64,000 bases of DNA. Source: Sophora flavescens. Taxonomy: Eukaryota; Streptophyta; Magnoliopsida; Fabales; Fabaceae. The position numbers and the translations under genes were made by a program. The DNA is taken from contig CM061065.1 of NCBI GenBank assembly GCA_030762895.1, forward strand, positions 72,462,200-72,526,199, written 5' to 3'. Positions 22,657 through 32,945 of the stretch are shown here, piece by piece. The notes under the pieces are model-generated. The model searched no databases and was not told the origin of the DNA. It saw nothing but the letters and a program-made list of their open reading frames with translations. Every line of letters begins with the position of its first letter. Positions within the stretch are counted from its first letter, which is position 1.

Positions 22657-22664
22657 TATATAAA
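22657..22664 (+). promoter_or_regulatory. TATA-like box in 3' LTR of element D
   Basis: TATATAAA in a plausible position within the LTR. The corresponding region is deleted in the 5' LTR. Confidence 0.5.
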
Positions 22665-22896
22665 TTTTATGTGTTTAAGAGTTTTGAAAATGAAATCATA
22701 TGCAAAAATATATTGTTATAATGTCAAAATAGAAAGCCATCTATTCAACCTTTGTTACAAGTGATCTTAGAAGCTACAAGCTTTGATGCTCAAGTGTTAG
22801 TGCTAGGATTTTCTCATCTACTCAATTTGTTTTGAGTTTTGTATTGGGAGTGTGGATCCCAAGGTTCTCAAGAGAGTGGTATCTCTTGATGGGTGT

Positions 22897-23210
22897 AAAT
22901 CTTTGTTGGTGAGGTATCTATCAAAGTGGCCATTGGAGAAAAATCTTTGTTGGTGAGGTATCTATCAAAGTGGCCATTGGAGAAAAATCTTTGTTGCTGA
23001 GGTATCCTTCAAAGTAAGGGTGAGGCATCCCTTTTTGGCAAGAGTGAGGTATCTCTTGTGGTGATTGTTGGTGAGGTATCCAACAAGGTGTAAGGGTGAG
23101 GCATCCCTTAGTGAGTTGTTGGTGAGTTATCCAACAAGTTTCAAATAGGAGATATCGCTTGAGAGTGTGGTACTTATGGGTGAGGTATCCTACAAGGGAG
23201 AGTGACTTTT
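22897..23210. repeat. 44-bp and derived tandem repeats in 3' LTR of element D
   Basis: Units starting AAATCTTTGTTGGTGAGGTA at 22897, 22941 and 22985 (period 44 bp), followed by diverged shorter units built on GGTGAGGYATCC up to about 23210. The minus-strand frame at 22921-23292 is a by-product of this repeat. Confidence 0.85.
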
Positions 23211-23650
23211 GTAAGGAGTGTGGTATCTCTTGTACAAAATTTGTCATAGTGAATTTCTCTAAGAGGATTCTTTGGGACTGTACGTAGGCCACTCAAGTTA
23301 TAGGCCGAACCATCAAAATACTTGTGCCACTTTCTCTATCCCTAATCTCATTACTTTCTTGAAATCTTTACTATCGTATGCATGATTCTTTATGTTCTAT
23401 GCTTATGATACTATAGTGCATGATTGTTGTATGATACTATCTCTTAGCTTATATAATTGAATATCTTTCTTTAAGTGCATTCTTGAATTGGTATTGCAAT
23501 TGTTTCTTGCTTAAGATTCAAGGAAATTTTACTATCTTGCTACTCCATTTGAAAAGGGGAAATTAAACATTGTTTTTCGAAAAGTATTTAAAAGGTCAAT
23601 TCATGACCTCCCCCACCCCCGCCCCCCAAGAACCGTTTCCACATCCAACA

Positions 23651-23824
23651 ATGTTCAGTGTTCGACTTCTTCTATTTATACTCGATCACAAAGATCCTTT
23701 GAGGTGTATTTAAGAGTCTTCAGCTTTGTTCTTCAGGAAATAGCCGTTCTAACTTGATAATAAATGTTTTGAAGAACGTTGGAGATTCCTTGTTGACGTC
23801 TGAGTATAGCAGATATGCTTTTCT
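23651..23824 (-). repeat. 5' LTR of element A, second segment
   Basis: Matches 5692-5865 of the 3' LTR, including the TATA box (minus TATAAATAGA at 23671-23680). Bounded on the left by element D and on the right by CACTA element E. Confidence 0.85.
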
Positions 23825-24160
23825 CACTAGTGCAATAAGTGCTTTTTACGTCAGTTAAAATTGATTTTATACGTCAGAATATTGTCTGACGTAAATACAG
23901 CTGACGTTAATAGTTAATATTTTAACGTCAGTTGTTTAAACAACTGACGTTAAATATAAAACTATTAACGTCAGTTCTTTAACACAACTGACGTTAATGT
24001 TGTTCAAACTAACGTCAGTTCTGTTAAAGAACTGACGTTACATGTTTTATTTTTAACGTCAGTTTCCTAATACAATTGACGTTAATATTGTACTGTATAT
24101 TTTATAAAATACTATTAACGTTAGTTGTTTGATACATCTGACGTTAATAGATTTTTTTAA
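23825..24160. repeat. Left subterminal ACGTCAG repeats of element E
   Basis: About a dozen ACGTCAG or CTGACGT half-sites, mostly as inverted pairs forming hairpin-like units, e.g. the perfect palindromic core CAGTTGTTTAAACAACTG near 23929-23946. In CACTA elements such subterminal repeats are where the element-encoded DNA-binding protein docks. Confidence 0.88.
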
Positions 24161-24344
24161 AATTTAGTTTTAAAATATCACTCCCCTCAGCTATCCCTGC
24201 ATTCAGTAAATATCCCAGTAACACAGAATTGCAAACACTACCCTTAAATTTCAATATTAACTAAAAGAAAAGAAATATACAAAAAGAACAATGGGGGGAC
24301 TTAAAACCAAAACCCATGTATAGGAAAAACATAACTATCTACAA

Positions 24345-24345
<1 letters not shown>

Positions 24346-24385
<40 letters not shown>

Positions 24386-24428
24386 AATTTTAGTCTCTAA
24401 TGTCTAAAAACAAAACTACCAATCTAAG

Positions 24429-24483
<55 letters not shown>
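24346..24483. repeat. (AT)n microsatellites within a duplicated unit
   Basis: Two AT runs (24346-24382 and 24429-24483), each followed by similar sequence (TTAGTCTCTAATGTCTAA and TTAGTTTCTAAAGTCTAA), so the unit appears duplicated. It lies just past the 3' end of the ULP1 gene. Confidence 0.85.
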
Positions 24484-24524
24484 GTTATTAATTAGTTTCT
24501 AAAGTCTAACAAAAAAACTATTCA

Positions 24525-25325
24525 TCTAAGTATTGCGGAGGTATCTTGTTAATTCCTTTTTCAGCCCCATACCTGAAGAAGAATTCTGCCAAGCGCATAC
24601 TCAAGTCTCTTAACTCATCTTTTTGAAGAGGCAATTGGTTGTTAAATGCCTACACACGTTCAAATAATAACAATAACATTAACGCAAGTCATCACCAAAA
24701 CTATAATATATAATTTAACAAGTTGTTTAAATATTACCTTCTTCCATCCATCCGTAATAGATGCGGAGACTATGTTCAGCATATGAAGCATCACATAATA
24801 GCCGCACGACCACTCGTCAGGTTGAAATCGAGATTACAAACAAAATTAATTTCAATGTCAGTTAAATATACATATAAATTAGTAATTATAATATTAATTA
24901 TTTGATAAATAAACTACCAAACCTTGAGGATGATCCAATCAGGATTTCCTTTAGCCTTAGAAGTCCTACTTCTCCCGTTGGGGCAACTTATGTTACTCGC
25001 CTTCAGCGTGCTATCATAAACAAATAATCATGTCAATTAACAAATTCATATATCATATGTGTAATAAACTAAAAACAACTGATATTAAAACTTAAATTAA
25101 ATTGAAGATTAGTTACTTACGTATTTACAGTTTCCACCACCTCTTGTGGCGGGTTTTGGTGGAGAGAGCAGAAGAATATAATGGTATCCCTAGACGGGTG
25201 AAGTACGAGCAACTGCCAATGGTTATTCATAGAGTAGGGAGCCAGATATAATTCTTTCCGATTGTCTCCCATCAAGTTCCCTATGTATTTACTTAATTCA
25301 TCGCCAGTAAAGAATTGAGGCATAA
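24525..25325 (-). pseudogene. ULP1-type cysteine protease domain of element E
   Basis: Minus-strand exons: 25325-25117 gives LMPQFFTGDELSKYIGN and YLAPYSMNNHWQLLVL, where NNHW carries the catalytic His; about 24830-24720 gives WSCGYYVMLHMLNIV, where SCG carries the catalytic Cys; about 24655-24530 gives LRDLSMRLAEFFFRYG, the usual C-terminal helix. The spacing and separate frames fit introns. This is the peptidase C48 (SUMO protease-like) fold known from several plant transposons. The usual Asp after the His strand appears as Cys (FFCSLHQ), so activity is doubtful. No splice evidence is available. Confidence 0.75.
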
Positions 25326-25699
25326 GGATTGACGGATCTAAGAAGCCATAAACTGATTCGGAGCCCTTATCAAGCTGAAGACGATGGAGATACCTAAGAT
25401 ATGAAAAGGTGTGGATGTTAATTACATAATATATATATTGAAATTAAAATAAATTATTAAATGGAGAAATACCAAAAATAAATAAGTTATAAAATTAAAA
25501 TTAACTTACGTGCACCAGAGACTCAAAACCGTGCTGGCCATCCACACGTTATCTCTGCAGACGTGCCCGAGATCTTCACCACAGAAGGAAAATATCCTCT
25601 CTTGATTTGGGCGTGCCACCCATCCATCGTGCTCCAATGGACATTCAAAATTCTCAAAGGCATAATCCTCACCAAGTGAGAACAAACGAGTGACAGGTG

Positions 25700-26520
25700 A
25701 CTACGACACCGACGTCGACTTGGCCTTCAATTTAGAAAAAATAAAATAGATAAGTTGTTGATAATTAAAAAAAACACAAGTAATTATTTGACTAATTTGG
25801 ACATTAATAATGAATACATACCTTTGTTACCATTTCGAGCTCACGGCGTTTGAAGTCCAACTCTAGCTTACGCCTTTGCATTTCCAACTCAAGCTCACGA
25901 CGTTGGACTTCCAACTCCCGCTCCCTAACCGCCAACTCATCGTCCTCCACATGTGCCCTACTATAACTCTCTTTGGTGCTCACATGTGAAGGGTTGGCAT
26001 GTCCTACGGTGTCCTGGGATGAACCGACGGAGGAAAGCTCTCTAGCAAGCGCCTGCTTGAATTCTGGGTTGGATAGGAAGCTTTTCATCAGATGCGTTGT
26101 AATAGCAGGGTTGAATGCCATTTTCATACATTTCGTACGATGATCCTCGTCATTCGGCACGGTCCAAGCTACCTACACATTAAATACATAACAACTGGAT
26201 GGATTATAACTCGGATAATTATCTAATAATGTAAATCAAAAGAATGTAAAGGTAAAATACCGTGATAGCCTCCCAAATCTGATCCTTAACGTTCTGTGGA
26301 ACGTCATTCCAATGGTTGTAGTTGATGCTAATGTGCTGCTTCGCTTGTAGAAACACCCACTTTTTAAATTCTTTAGCACGGGGTCCTTGGGGCTTTAGAT
26401 TAGCATCAAAGCACACCTCAAGCTTTTGTCTGCTTTGCCTGGCCTTCTCTAATTTCTTCAAAGTCGTGGCTCCTCTACCCCGTTTCCTCTGAGACTGTGA
26501 TGTCTGTATGGACAAAAAAA
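25700..26520 (-). pseudogene. TNP1-like protein of element E (upstream exons)
   Basis: The exon at 26515-26260 encodes a basic RKRGRGATTLKKLEKARQ segment and then EFKKWVFLQAKQHISINYNHWNDVPQNVKDQIWE, typical of the plant transposase family (Transposase_24 type) in CACTA elements. The exon at 26160-25820 has a central part and a long charged heptad-like helix (RERELEVQRRELELEMQRR). It probably continues into the ULP1 domain downstream. The protein would bind the subterminal repeats. Exon edges are estimates; it may still be intact. Confidence 0.7.
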
Positions 26521-26787
26521 TGATAAAATAGAGGGTTGTAACATTATAAACTTACATTAAAAAGAAGGACTAAATATAATATATAACATATAAACTTACA
26601 CTAGAATCAGGCGTAGGCGCGATCGGGTCCTACGTAGGCCCCACAGTGTCCTCCCGTGCATGTGGGCCATCCGACTGATCCATATGCATGCCTGTTCAGA
26701 AACAATATATATTTATTAAAATAGGTTATAACTAAAAATAAATACATAAGTATAAATAAAAATAAATGTATACTAAGTTTAAACTAC

Positions 26788-27200
26788 CTATATAAATATC
26801 CCTTTGTGATGATCATCACGAGTGGCATGTACATCGTCCACCTGTGTCTCCTCGCTTATAGTAGGCATGTTTGTTGAAAAAGAAGGAGTCTCAGGAATAT
26901 CAAGATTTGAATCTTGATTTTCATCACTACCATTATACATGCTTTTTCCTTGGAGAACCACGGACAATCTTTTGTTAGAAGGATCAGTGATGTAGAACAC
27001 TTGTTAGAAGGATCAGTGATGTACACCACCATTACTATCAACCCACTTACATTTAAAAACCGGCACCGTAAGCTTAGTGTAATCGAGCACCCCAAATATC
27101 TTCAATATATCCAAAGTAAGGTGTCGGTATGCTGAGGAAGTCGTTGTTGGTGCAAAATAACATGGCACGAAGCTTGAAAGTTTCATGAGAATACCCATCA
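26788..27200 (-). pseudogene. DUF4216-like C-terminal region of tnp2 transposase (element E), rearranged
   Basis: LDYTKLTVPVFKCKWVDS (about 27090) and VFYITDPSNKRLSVVLQGK (about 26990-26940) are the start and end of the DUF4216 domain usually at the C-terminus of CACTA tnp2 proteins, but the middle of the domain is missing. Around 26968-27022 a ~31-bp segment (TTGTTAGAAGGATCAGTGAT) is duplicated in tandem, which shifts frame. Confidence 0.75.
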
Positions 27201-28369
27201 ACTACATCAACACCTTCCACCCACAGCGTTTTCAAGTCTTCAATCAAGGGACTTAGATAAACATCTAAGTCATTTCCCGGTTGCTTTGGGCCCGAAATCA
27301 TCATAGACAACATCATGTATTTGCGCTTCATGCAGAACCAACGGGACAGGTTGTAAATTATCAACAGAACATGCCATGAACTATGAATACTACTCATGTT
27401 ACCATAAGGATTCATTCCATCCGTAGCAAGTCCAAGCCTTAGGTTTCTTGGCTCATCGTCGAAATCCGGAAACATAGTATCAATATTCTTCCATTGCATA
27501 GAATCAGCAGGATGACGAACCTTTCCATCACGTTTCCTCTCATCATTATGCCATCTAAGATTCTTCGCATCTTTTGCATTGGCAAACAATCGCTTGAACC
27601 TTGGAATTATTGGAAGATACCACAACACCTTCGCAGGAGGACCCTTTTTTCTCACATCATCAAGATCATCATCATCATCACCACCCTTCACTTTGTATCG
27701 TGATAACCCACATTTGGGGCAATCGTGATTGTCTTCATGAACACCGGTGTACAATATGCAATCATTGGGGCATGCGTGTATCTTCTTATACTCCATACCC
27801 ATCGGACACAATACCTTCTTGGCCTCATAGTTACGGTCAGGCAATGTGTTGTCCTTCGGAAGCAAGTCTTTCAACACTTCAAGCAATTCCGTGAAGCTTT
27901 TATCGAACCAACCATTTCTCGTCTTCACACAAACCAATTTTATCACCGCCGACAATTGTGTATGAGTAGTACACCCTGGATATAAAGGCTTATCCGCATC
28001 ACCGCACAACCTATCATACACATGAGCTCGATGAAAAGATTCTTATCCAATATCACGGATCATGCCCTCTACTCGATCATCCTCCATATCTATGTCAACG
28101 TCCTCACTTTGGGAGACACTTGTTGTACTACTCAACAACACATCACCATGCCATATCCATTTTGTGTAACTCAAGCAAATCCCTTCACAAATCAAATGAG
28201 TACGTATATCCTTCACCGTACATTTCCTCGTATTCAAACACTTGACACAAGGACAACAGAACATTCCATTACTATTAGGAACATTCCTTTGAGTAAATTC
28301 TATAAATTCTCCCACCCCCTTCAAATACTCAGCACTAGTGTGCTTACAAACCATCCAACTACGATCCAT
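27074..28369 (-). pseudogene. tnp2-type CACTA transposase of element E, truncated
   Basis: Start at ATG 28367-28369 (MDRSWMVCKHTSAEYLKGV), the usual start of the transposase-associated domain, with zinc-binding-like CPCVKCLN. After a TAA at about 28044, a 315-residue frame (28021-27074) gives CPMGMEYKKIHACPNDCILY, CPKCGLSRYK, WYLPIIPRFKRLFAN, RHPADSMQWKNID and LGLATDGMNPYGNM, the Transposase_21 core including the conserved DGMNP. The core stops after LRAMLFCTNNDF and runs directly into DUF4216 sequence, so the distal part of the transposase is deleted. It would catalyse excision; this copy is probably inactive. Confidence 0.9.
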
Positions 28370-28420
28370 AACTAGATAGGTTCTGTAGATATACAAAACA
28401 TATATCCAATATAAGGACAA

Positions 28421-29330
28421 TACGGGAGATTGAAAACTAGTTTTTGAAATCCTAATTGAAAACTAGTTTTTGAAATCCTGTCAACCATGTATATCTTATT
28501 TGACTAACTGCCTAAAACAAAATTTCCACGGTAATCTCACATCATTCTTCTCATCAAGCAGGCAACAACACATATTAAGACTATTGCTATATCTAGTACT
28601 ATAACCACTCAGCCATATGAATCGATCACGAGAGCATGATATATACAAGCAAGGCATTTAAAAATTATTTCAAATTTACACCATATTCAGGTTTCTTTAG
28701 ACAGAAAAGAAATAAGCAGATAAGCATATGAAGATAAATTAACAAAACATAACTCCAATGAGCAATTTATTATTGATGACACATGCTACAAGCAACTCTA
28801 AATTTCTTCCCATTTTGAAATAGGTCATGATAGCAGAAGAAAAACAAGAGAAAACACAAAACCCACGACCAGAAATAGAGACATTCCAAACAACTCAAAC
28901 TCACAGTTTCAAGTTTCAACTACAGAGACTATAGTTTCAACATACACTCAAAACCAAAAATAAAAAAATGTGCCCTAAAGACTCACCACAAATAGGTGCT
29001 CGTGTGGTGGTGGGGAGGGGAGCTTGAGTGGTGGCCAACGTTCGATGTGGTTACTGAGAGCAGAGGGACAAGGAGAGTTAGTGTGCGGGAAGGGGAAAGA
29101 GAGATGTCAAGTTATTGCAAAGAATGGGCGGGAAAGACAGAGTTAGGGTTAAGAGTGTACCTCACGGTGGTGGCGAAGAAGCCCTCGCAGTGGTTGCGGT
29201 GGAGAGGAGCTCGCGATTAGGGCAGAGTGAGAGTGAGAGTGAGAGTGTGCGTGATGAAAAGAGAAGAACATAGACGTACAAAGCGAAGTGAAGAAGGCGC
29301 TCGGGTGTAAACGTTATAATCAAAAATAAA
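28421..29330 (-). other. 5' leader/promoter region of element E
   Basis: AT-rich sequence from 28421, then a GC-richer purine-rich stretch at 28990-29270 (e.g. GAGTGAGAGTGAGAGTGAGA at 29227) just inside the right subterminal repeats and upstream of the transposase start. No conserved coding domain; the plus-strand frame 28996-29220 has none. Plausibly the element promoter and first non-coding exon. Confidence 0.5.
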
Positions 29331-29558
29331 ACAACAGTTTACGTCAGTTGTTTAATACAACTGACGTTATAAGTCATTTTTAACGTCAGCTGTCAAGTGT
29401 TAATAATTCTTGAAAATCACTTTTAACGTCAGTTCATTACACAACTGACGCAAATAGTGATTTAATATTTACAAAACTACCACCGCCTTATTTTTAACGT
29501 CAAACATATGGTCAACTGACGTAAAACGTTCCCGTATATTACATTACTTCCACTAGTG
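29331..29558. repeat. Right subterminal ACGTCAG repeats of element E
   Basis: Seven or so ACGTCAG/CTGACGT half-sites in inverted pairs, e.g. CAGTTGTTTAATACAACTG near 29344, mirroring the left end and finishing at the terminal CACTAGTG. Confidence 0.88.
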
Positions 29559-30389
29559 TCTAGCTTTGGACAGCGTTCTTTCCTTATTTATGTAACACTT
29601 AGAAAGGCTCATATAAAGTAGCCTTTCTTTTGATAACATAAGAAATGCTTTTCTGTAGCTTTGCCCAGTTGTCTTTTCTCCTTTCTATGATTTCAATTGA
29701 AGATAAGAAATATATTAATAAACTTCTTTCAAGTTTAATTAACTATATTTCAAATGACTCTTAACATTGAATCGGAGATTAAGTGATTCTTTCATAGAGA
29801 GCTTTTCTCCTTGGCAGGTGCTTCAATATCACAGAAGTGACTTTTCCATTTCACATCTTCTAAGTTTATGGATGTTTGAATATCTCTTGAATCAAATACG
29901 TTAATCTGACAGAAGAGTGGTTCTGACCTTGTCAGAGGCTTAGACGCATACTGAGAGAGATAGATGCTTCAATGAAGTGAGACTTCATAATCTGTAATCT
30001 CGATCCTTCTTCTTCTTTCAACTTACTTCAGAAGATAGTGTTTGCATTCTTTAAATATTTTGACCATTACTCTGACTGATGACTTCATGCTTCTTTGGTC
30101 TTCAACATAGTCAATCAAGTAAGAACGAATAACCTTTCAAGATGTTGATGTAGTGGTCAGTGAGTCAGACTTCAAACGCATGTATGCAACTATTTGATTC
30201 TTTCATAATCTTTTGTTGACTTGTCCTGCTATGATAGAAGGCTTTGGCTTCACAACTCAAGTAGACTATTAGAAATGTTCATATGGTTCAATGTAAAATC
30301 AATTACTTAATGTTTGAGTTCATCAAAACACACAAGGACCACAAGAGTGAGTCAGACGCATGACGAGTCGGACACTTTATGACTTAACA
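29559..30389 (-). repeat. 5' LTR of element A, third segment
   Basis: Continues the LTR after CACTA element E (matches 5866-6855) and ends GACTTAACA at 30389, the LTR start on the minus strand. About 170 bp present in the 3' LTR (6440-6610) are missing here at about 30137. Followed by the GAAGA duplication and the LINE. Confidence 0.88.
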
Positions 30390-32945
30390 GAAGATGGTCT
30401 CCAAGGGTGATAAATCGATAGCCTGCTTTACTTTAGAGTTGAACCACTGCCAGATAGCTTTAGAAAAGTCGAAATGAAGAAAAAGATGGGAGCTTGACTC
30501 TTCTGCCTTGTAGCATAGGTTGCAAACTGAAACAATAGCACAACCTCTATTTTTCAAATTTTCATCAGTTGGCATCTTACCATTCAACAACCTCCAAGTG
30601 ATGAAGGATCTAGAAGGAGGAATTGAAGGGTTCCAAATCATTTTACCCCAAGATACCTGATAATGCTGTTAAGATAGAAACTCATAAGCTCCCTTTAAGG
30701 ATAGACTGCCCGATTCTGAGTTTTGCCACACCATATGATCATCTACTTGAAATTTTGGGATTGCTACTTTTGAAATCTCAGCAAACAGGTTTGAAAATCT
30801 GTCCACAAGAGAGGAAGGAAAACACCACTTCCCTGCTGCAATGAAATCAGCAATCTTTGATTTGAGTTCAGAATGGAGGAAACCAGGAATGGAAGCAGCC
30901 TCAACAATTGGACTGTCCAGCCACCTATCCAACCAGAAACTTATTAGCTTGCCATCTCCAATTTGCCAACAGGAATTCTCCATAATAGCACTGAGATGAA
31001 TTTTGAGACCATGCCAAATTGATGACTTGATGTAATTCAGTTTAAAATAGTCCTGCTTCATAAACCTTGCTTGGATGAAAACGGGCCATTGATTAGTAGA
31101 GTTCACCATGTCCCAACATAACTTTAGAGTAGCTACCTCATTGAGAGTCCTTAAGGATCTAATGTTCAGACCACCATAATCAATAGGAGAACACACTTTA
31201 GACCAGGAAACTGTCACTAACTTCCTGGCATATACATCACCAGCCCATATGAAGTTTTTTATGCACCTTTCCAAAAATTTCAGCAAAGTGATATGCCATA
31301 AATATATGTGAAAGCTGTGAAGGAGCATGCTAGTCACCACTGATTTCACTAGCTGAATCCTACCCATGAAAGACAAGAGAACACCTTTCCAAGAGGCAAG
31401 TTTAGCAAATACCTTATCTGATATAGGCTGCAAGTGAATCTTCCTTGGTTTGCCCTTAAAAATAGGAATTCCCAAATACATGAAAGGCAAATAACCAACA
31501 TTAAAGCCAAGGAAATTTGAAATGACAGAAACACTAGAACTAGATAAGCACCCAGCATAGAATTTGCATTTCTGAACACTTAGATGTTGTCTAGAAGCAA
31601 TGCTATAAGAGCTGAACAGAGACATTAAAGCATCAACATTCCTTTTAGTCTCTCTGCAGAAAACTAAAATGTCATCAGCATAGAAGAGATGAGAGCGAGT
31701 GGAAAAGCCTCTAGGGCTGGACATTGGAAGTAAGGTTCCAGAATTCACTAGATGAGTGATCCTACTGCTCAAAACATCCTCAGCTATGCAAAATAGAAGG
31801 GGGGGGGGAGGGGATCACCCTGCTTAACCCCTCTCTTACAAAAGAAGAAGCCAACTGATTTGCCATTGACAGCAAAAGACAATTTTGCAGAATGAAGGAT
31901 CACCCTTATCCAATTGCAAAAAATAGAGTTGAAACCAAAACCTTTAAGAACATTCAGTAAAAACTCTCAATCAATGGTTTCAAAGGCTTTCCTAATGTCA
32001 AATTTAATGGCAATGTTTCCACCAAAAGCTTTAGAATCAAGCAGATTGACTGCTTCAGAGGCAATGCTCACACAATCAGAGATATGCCTACCTTTGATGA
32101 AAGCTCTCTGATTCTCAAATAGAATAGACGGGGCTCTAGTGGCTAATCTGTCTGCTAGCACCTTGGTTATAATTTTGAATTGGAAATTCACCAATGCAAT
32201 TGGTCTAAAATTGTATACCTTGTCAGCACCAGGTATCTTAGGAATGAGAACAACCAAATTGGAATTCAAAATAGGTAGCAACCAGCTTTGCTTGAAAAAT
32301 TGGTAAACTGAATTATATACATCAGTGCCTATGATATCCCAAAAATATTGAAAGAAACAACCACCAAACCCATCAAGGCCAGGTGCTCCATCCCCATTCG
32401 TTCCATAAACTGACTCCTTAACCTCCTCAAGAGAAAGAATTTTAGTATGGAGAGCATTGTCCTCATTGGAGACCAGAGAAGGGATCACCTTTGAAATTAG
32501 ATCATTCTGGACATAAGCATTATGCACAGCATATAAATTATAAAAATAGGAGATAACCTGCTGAGAAATAACTTCTGGATCCTCAATGAAATTAGTGCCA
32601 CTTCTTAAGAAAGGAATTAGAGAAGAAGCATTTTTTATTTTGGTGGTTTTATGGAGAAAAAAAACCCAGTATTTCTATCACCCTCCGAATGCCATTTAAC
32701 TTTACATTACTCCTTCCAGAACATTTCTTGAGCATTCATAGCTTACTGTAACTCTGTTTGAAGGATTATTTCCTGGCCATTTAGTTCATCAGTCCAGCCT
32801 TCATCAGAAATTCTCTGCTGGATAGACTCTAAGCCAGACATGGTAGAATCCACTTTCAAGTTTATGTCACCAAACACCAATTTGTTCCAAGTCTTCATTT
32901 AAGTTTTCACAGCTTTGAGTTTTTGAGTTAAGATAAACTGAGGAC
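30390..32945 (-). pseudogene. LINE ORF2: reverse transcriptase and zinc-binding region
   Basis: Minus-strand frames in order: a linker with KLKAVKT and TWNKLVFGDINLK (about 32930-32870); RT segments GAPGLDGFGGCFFQYFW, NFRPIALVNFQFKIITKVLA, FDIRKAFETID; then RGVKQGDPL and HLFYADDILVFCRE (about 31690), the catalytic box. A long C-terminal region with MYLGIPIFKGK and WAGDVYARKLVTVSWSKVC ends in the zf-RVT domain (LLNGKMPTDENLKNRG, CNLCYKAEESSSHLFLHC-type, with the last Cys changed to Phe). Stops at about 31967 and in a G run near 31800 break it. It is cut by element A at 30389 and by F at 32946. Confidence 0.93.

Larger units (their letters stand above)
13924..23650 (+). mobile_element. Element D: copia (Sirevirus-like) gag-pol retrotransposon
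   Basis: Plus-strand element inserted in the 5' LTR of element A. Both LTRs start TGTAGAYGATGATGAG and end CCACATCCAACA. Between them are a degenerate primer-binding site, gag with CCHC, protease, integrase, reverse transcriptase and RNase H in copia order, and a polypurine tract before the 3' LTR. The order, the repeated purine tracts and the GATAATGCCAAAGGGGGAGA signature point to the Sirevirus lineage. Target duplications are unclear (TTTTT at 13919-13923, ATGTT at 23651-23655), but the host LTR continues across the insertion. Stops, frameshifts and a CACTA insertion make it inactive. Confidence 0.9.
21602..23650 (+). repeat. 3' LTR of element D, with a hAT insertion
   Basis: It starts TGTAGATGATGATGAG after the polypurine tract and ends CCACATCCAACA at 23650. 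About 1570 bp without the hAT element. It holds further GTATTCGAATAC-type palindromes (about 22502-22615), 44-bp tandem repeats (22897-23030) and a TATA-like box. It carries about 1.08 kb that the 5' LTR has lost. Confidence 0.85.
23825..29558 (-). mobile_element. Element E: CACTA (En/Spm-like) transposon with transposase and ULP1 genes
   Basis: It starts CACTAGTGCAATAAGTGC and ends TTACTTCCACTAGTG, inverted CACTAGTG termini, flanked by the 3-bp duplication TCT (23822-23824 and 29559-29561). Both ends carry arrays of ACGTCAG subterminal repeats. On the minus strand it encodes a tnp2-type transposase with a DUF4216 region, then a TNP1-like protein with a basic N-terminal domain, coiled coil and a ULP1-type cysteine protease. 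A stop codon and an internal deletion in the transposase suggest it is defective. It split the 5' LTR of element A after D did or independently of it. Confidence 0.93.
4963..30389 (-). mobile_element. Element A: Sirevirus-like non-autonomous copia element with nested insertions
   Basis: Minus-strand LTR retrotransposon inserted in the LINE, flanked by the perfect 5-bp duplication GAAGA (4958-4962 and 30390-30394). Its LTRs start TGTTAAGTC and end in TTTCA or TTTYA. In order on the minus strand it has: 5' LTR (30389 to 13243, split by two insertions), an initiator-tRNA-type primer-binding site, gag, a large second ORF, polypurine tract, 3' LTR (6855-4963). No protease, integrase or reverse transcriptase is present. 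Nested inside are a solo LTR (11520-13050), copia element D (13924-23650) and CACTA element E (23825-29558). Without these it is about 8.4 kb and closely matches element F at 32946-42474. Confidence 0.9.

Noticed and set aside
27494..27985. Plus-strand frames rich in His/Ile in the transposase region
   Set aside because: They are antisense to the well-supported tnp2 core.
28996..29220. Plus-strand 74-residue frame near the right end of CACTA element E
   Set aside because: It is purine-rich low-complexity leader sequence with no recognisable domain, antisense to the transposase promoter side.
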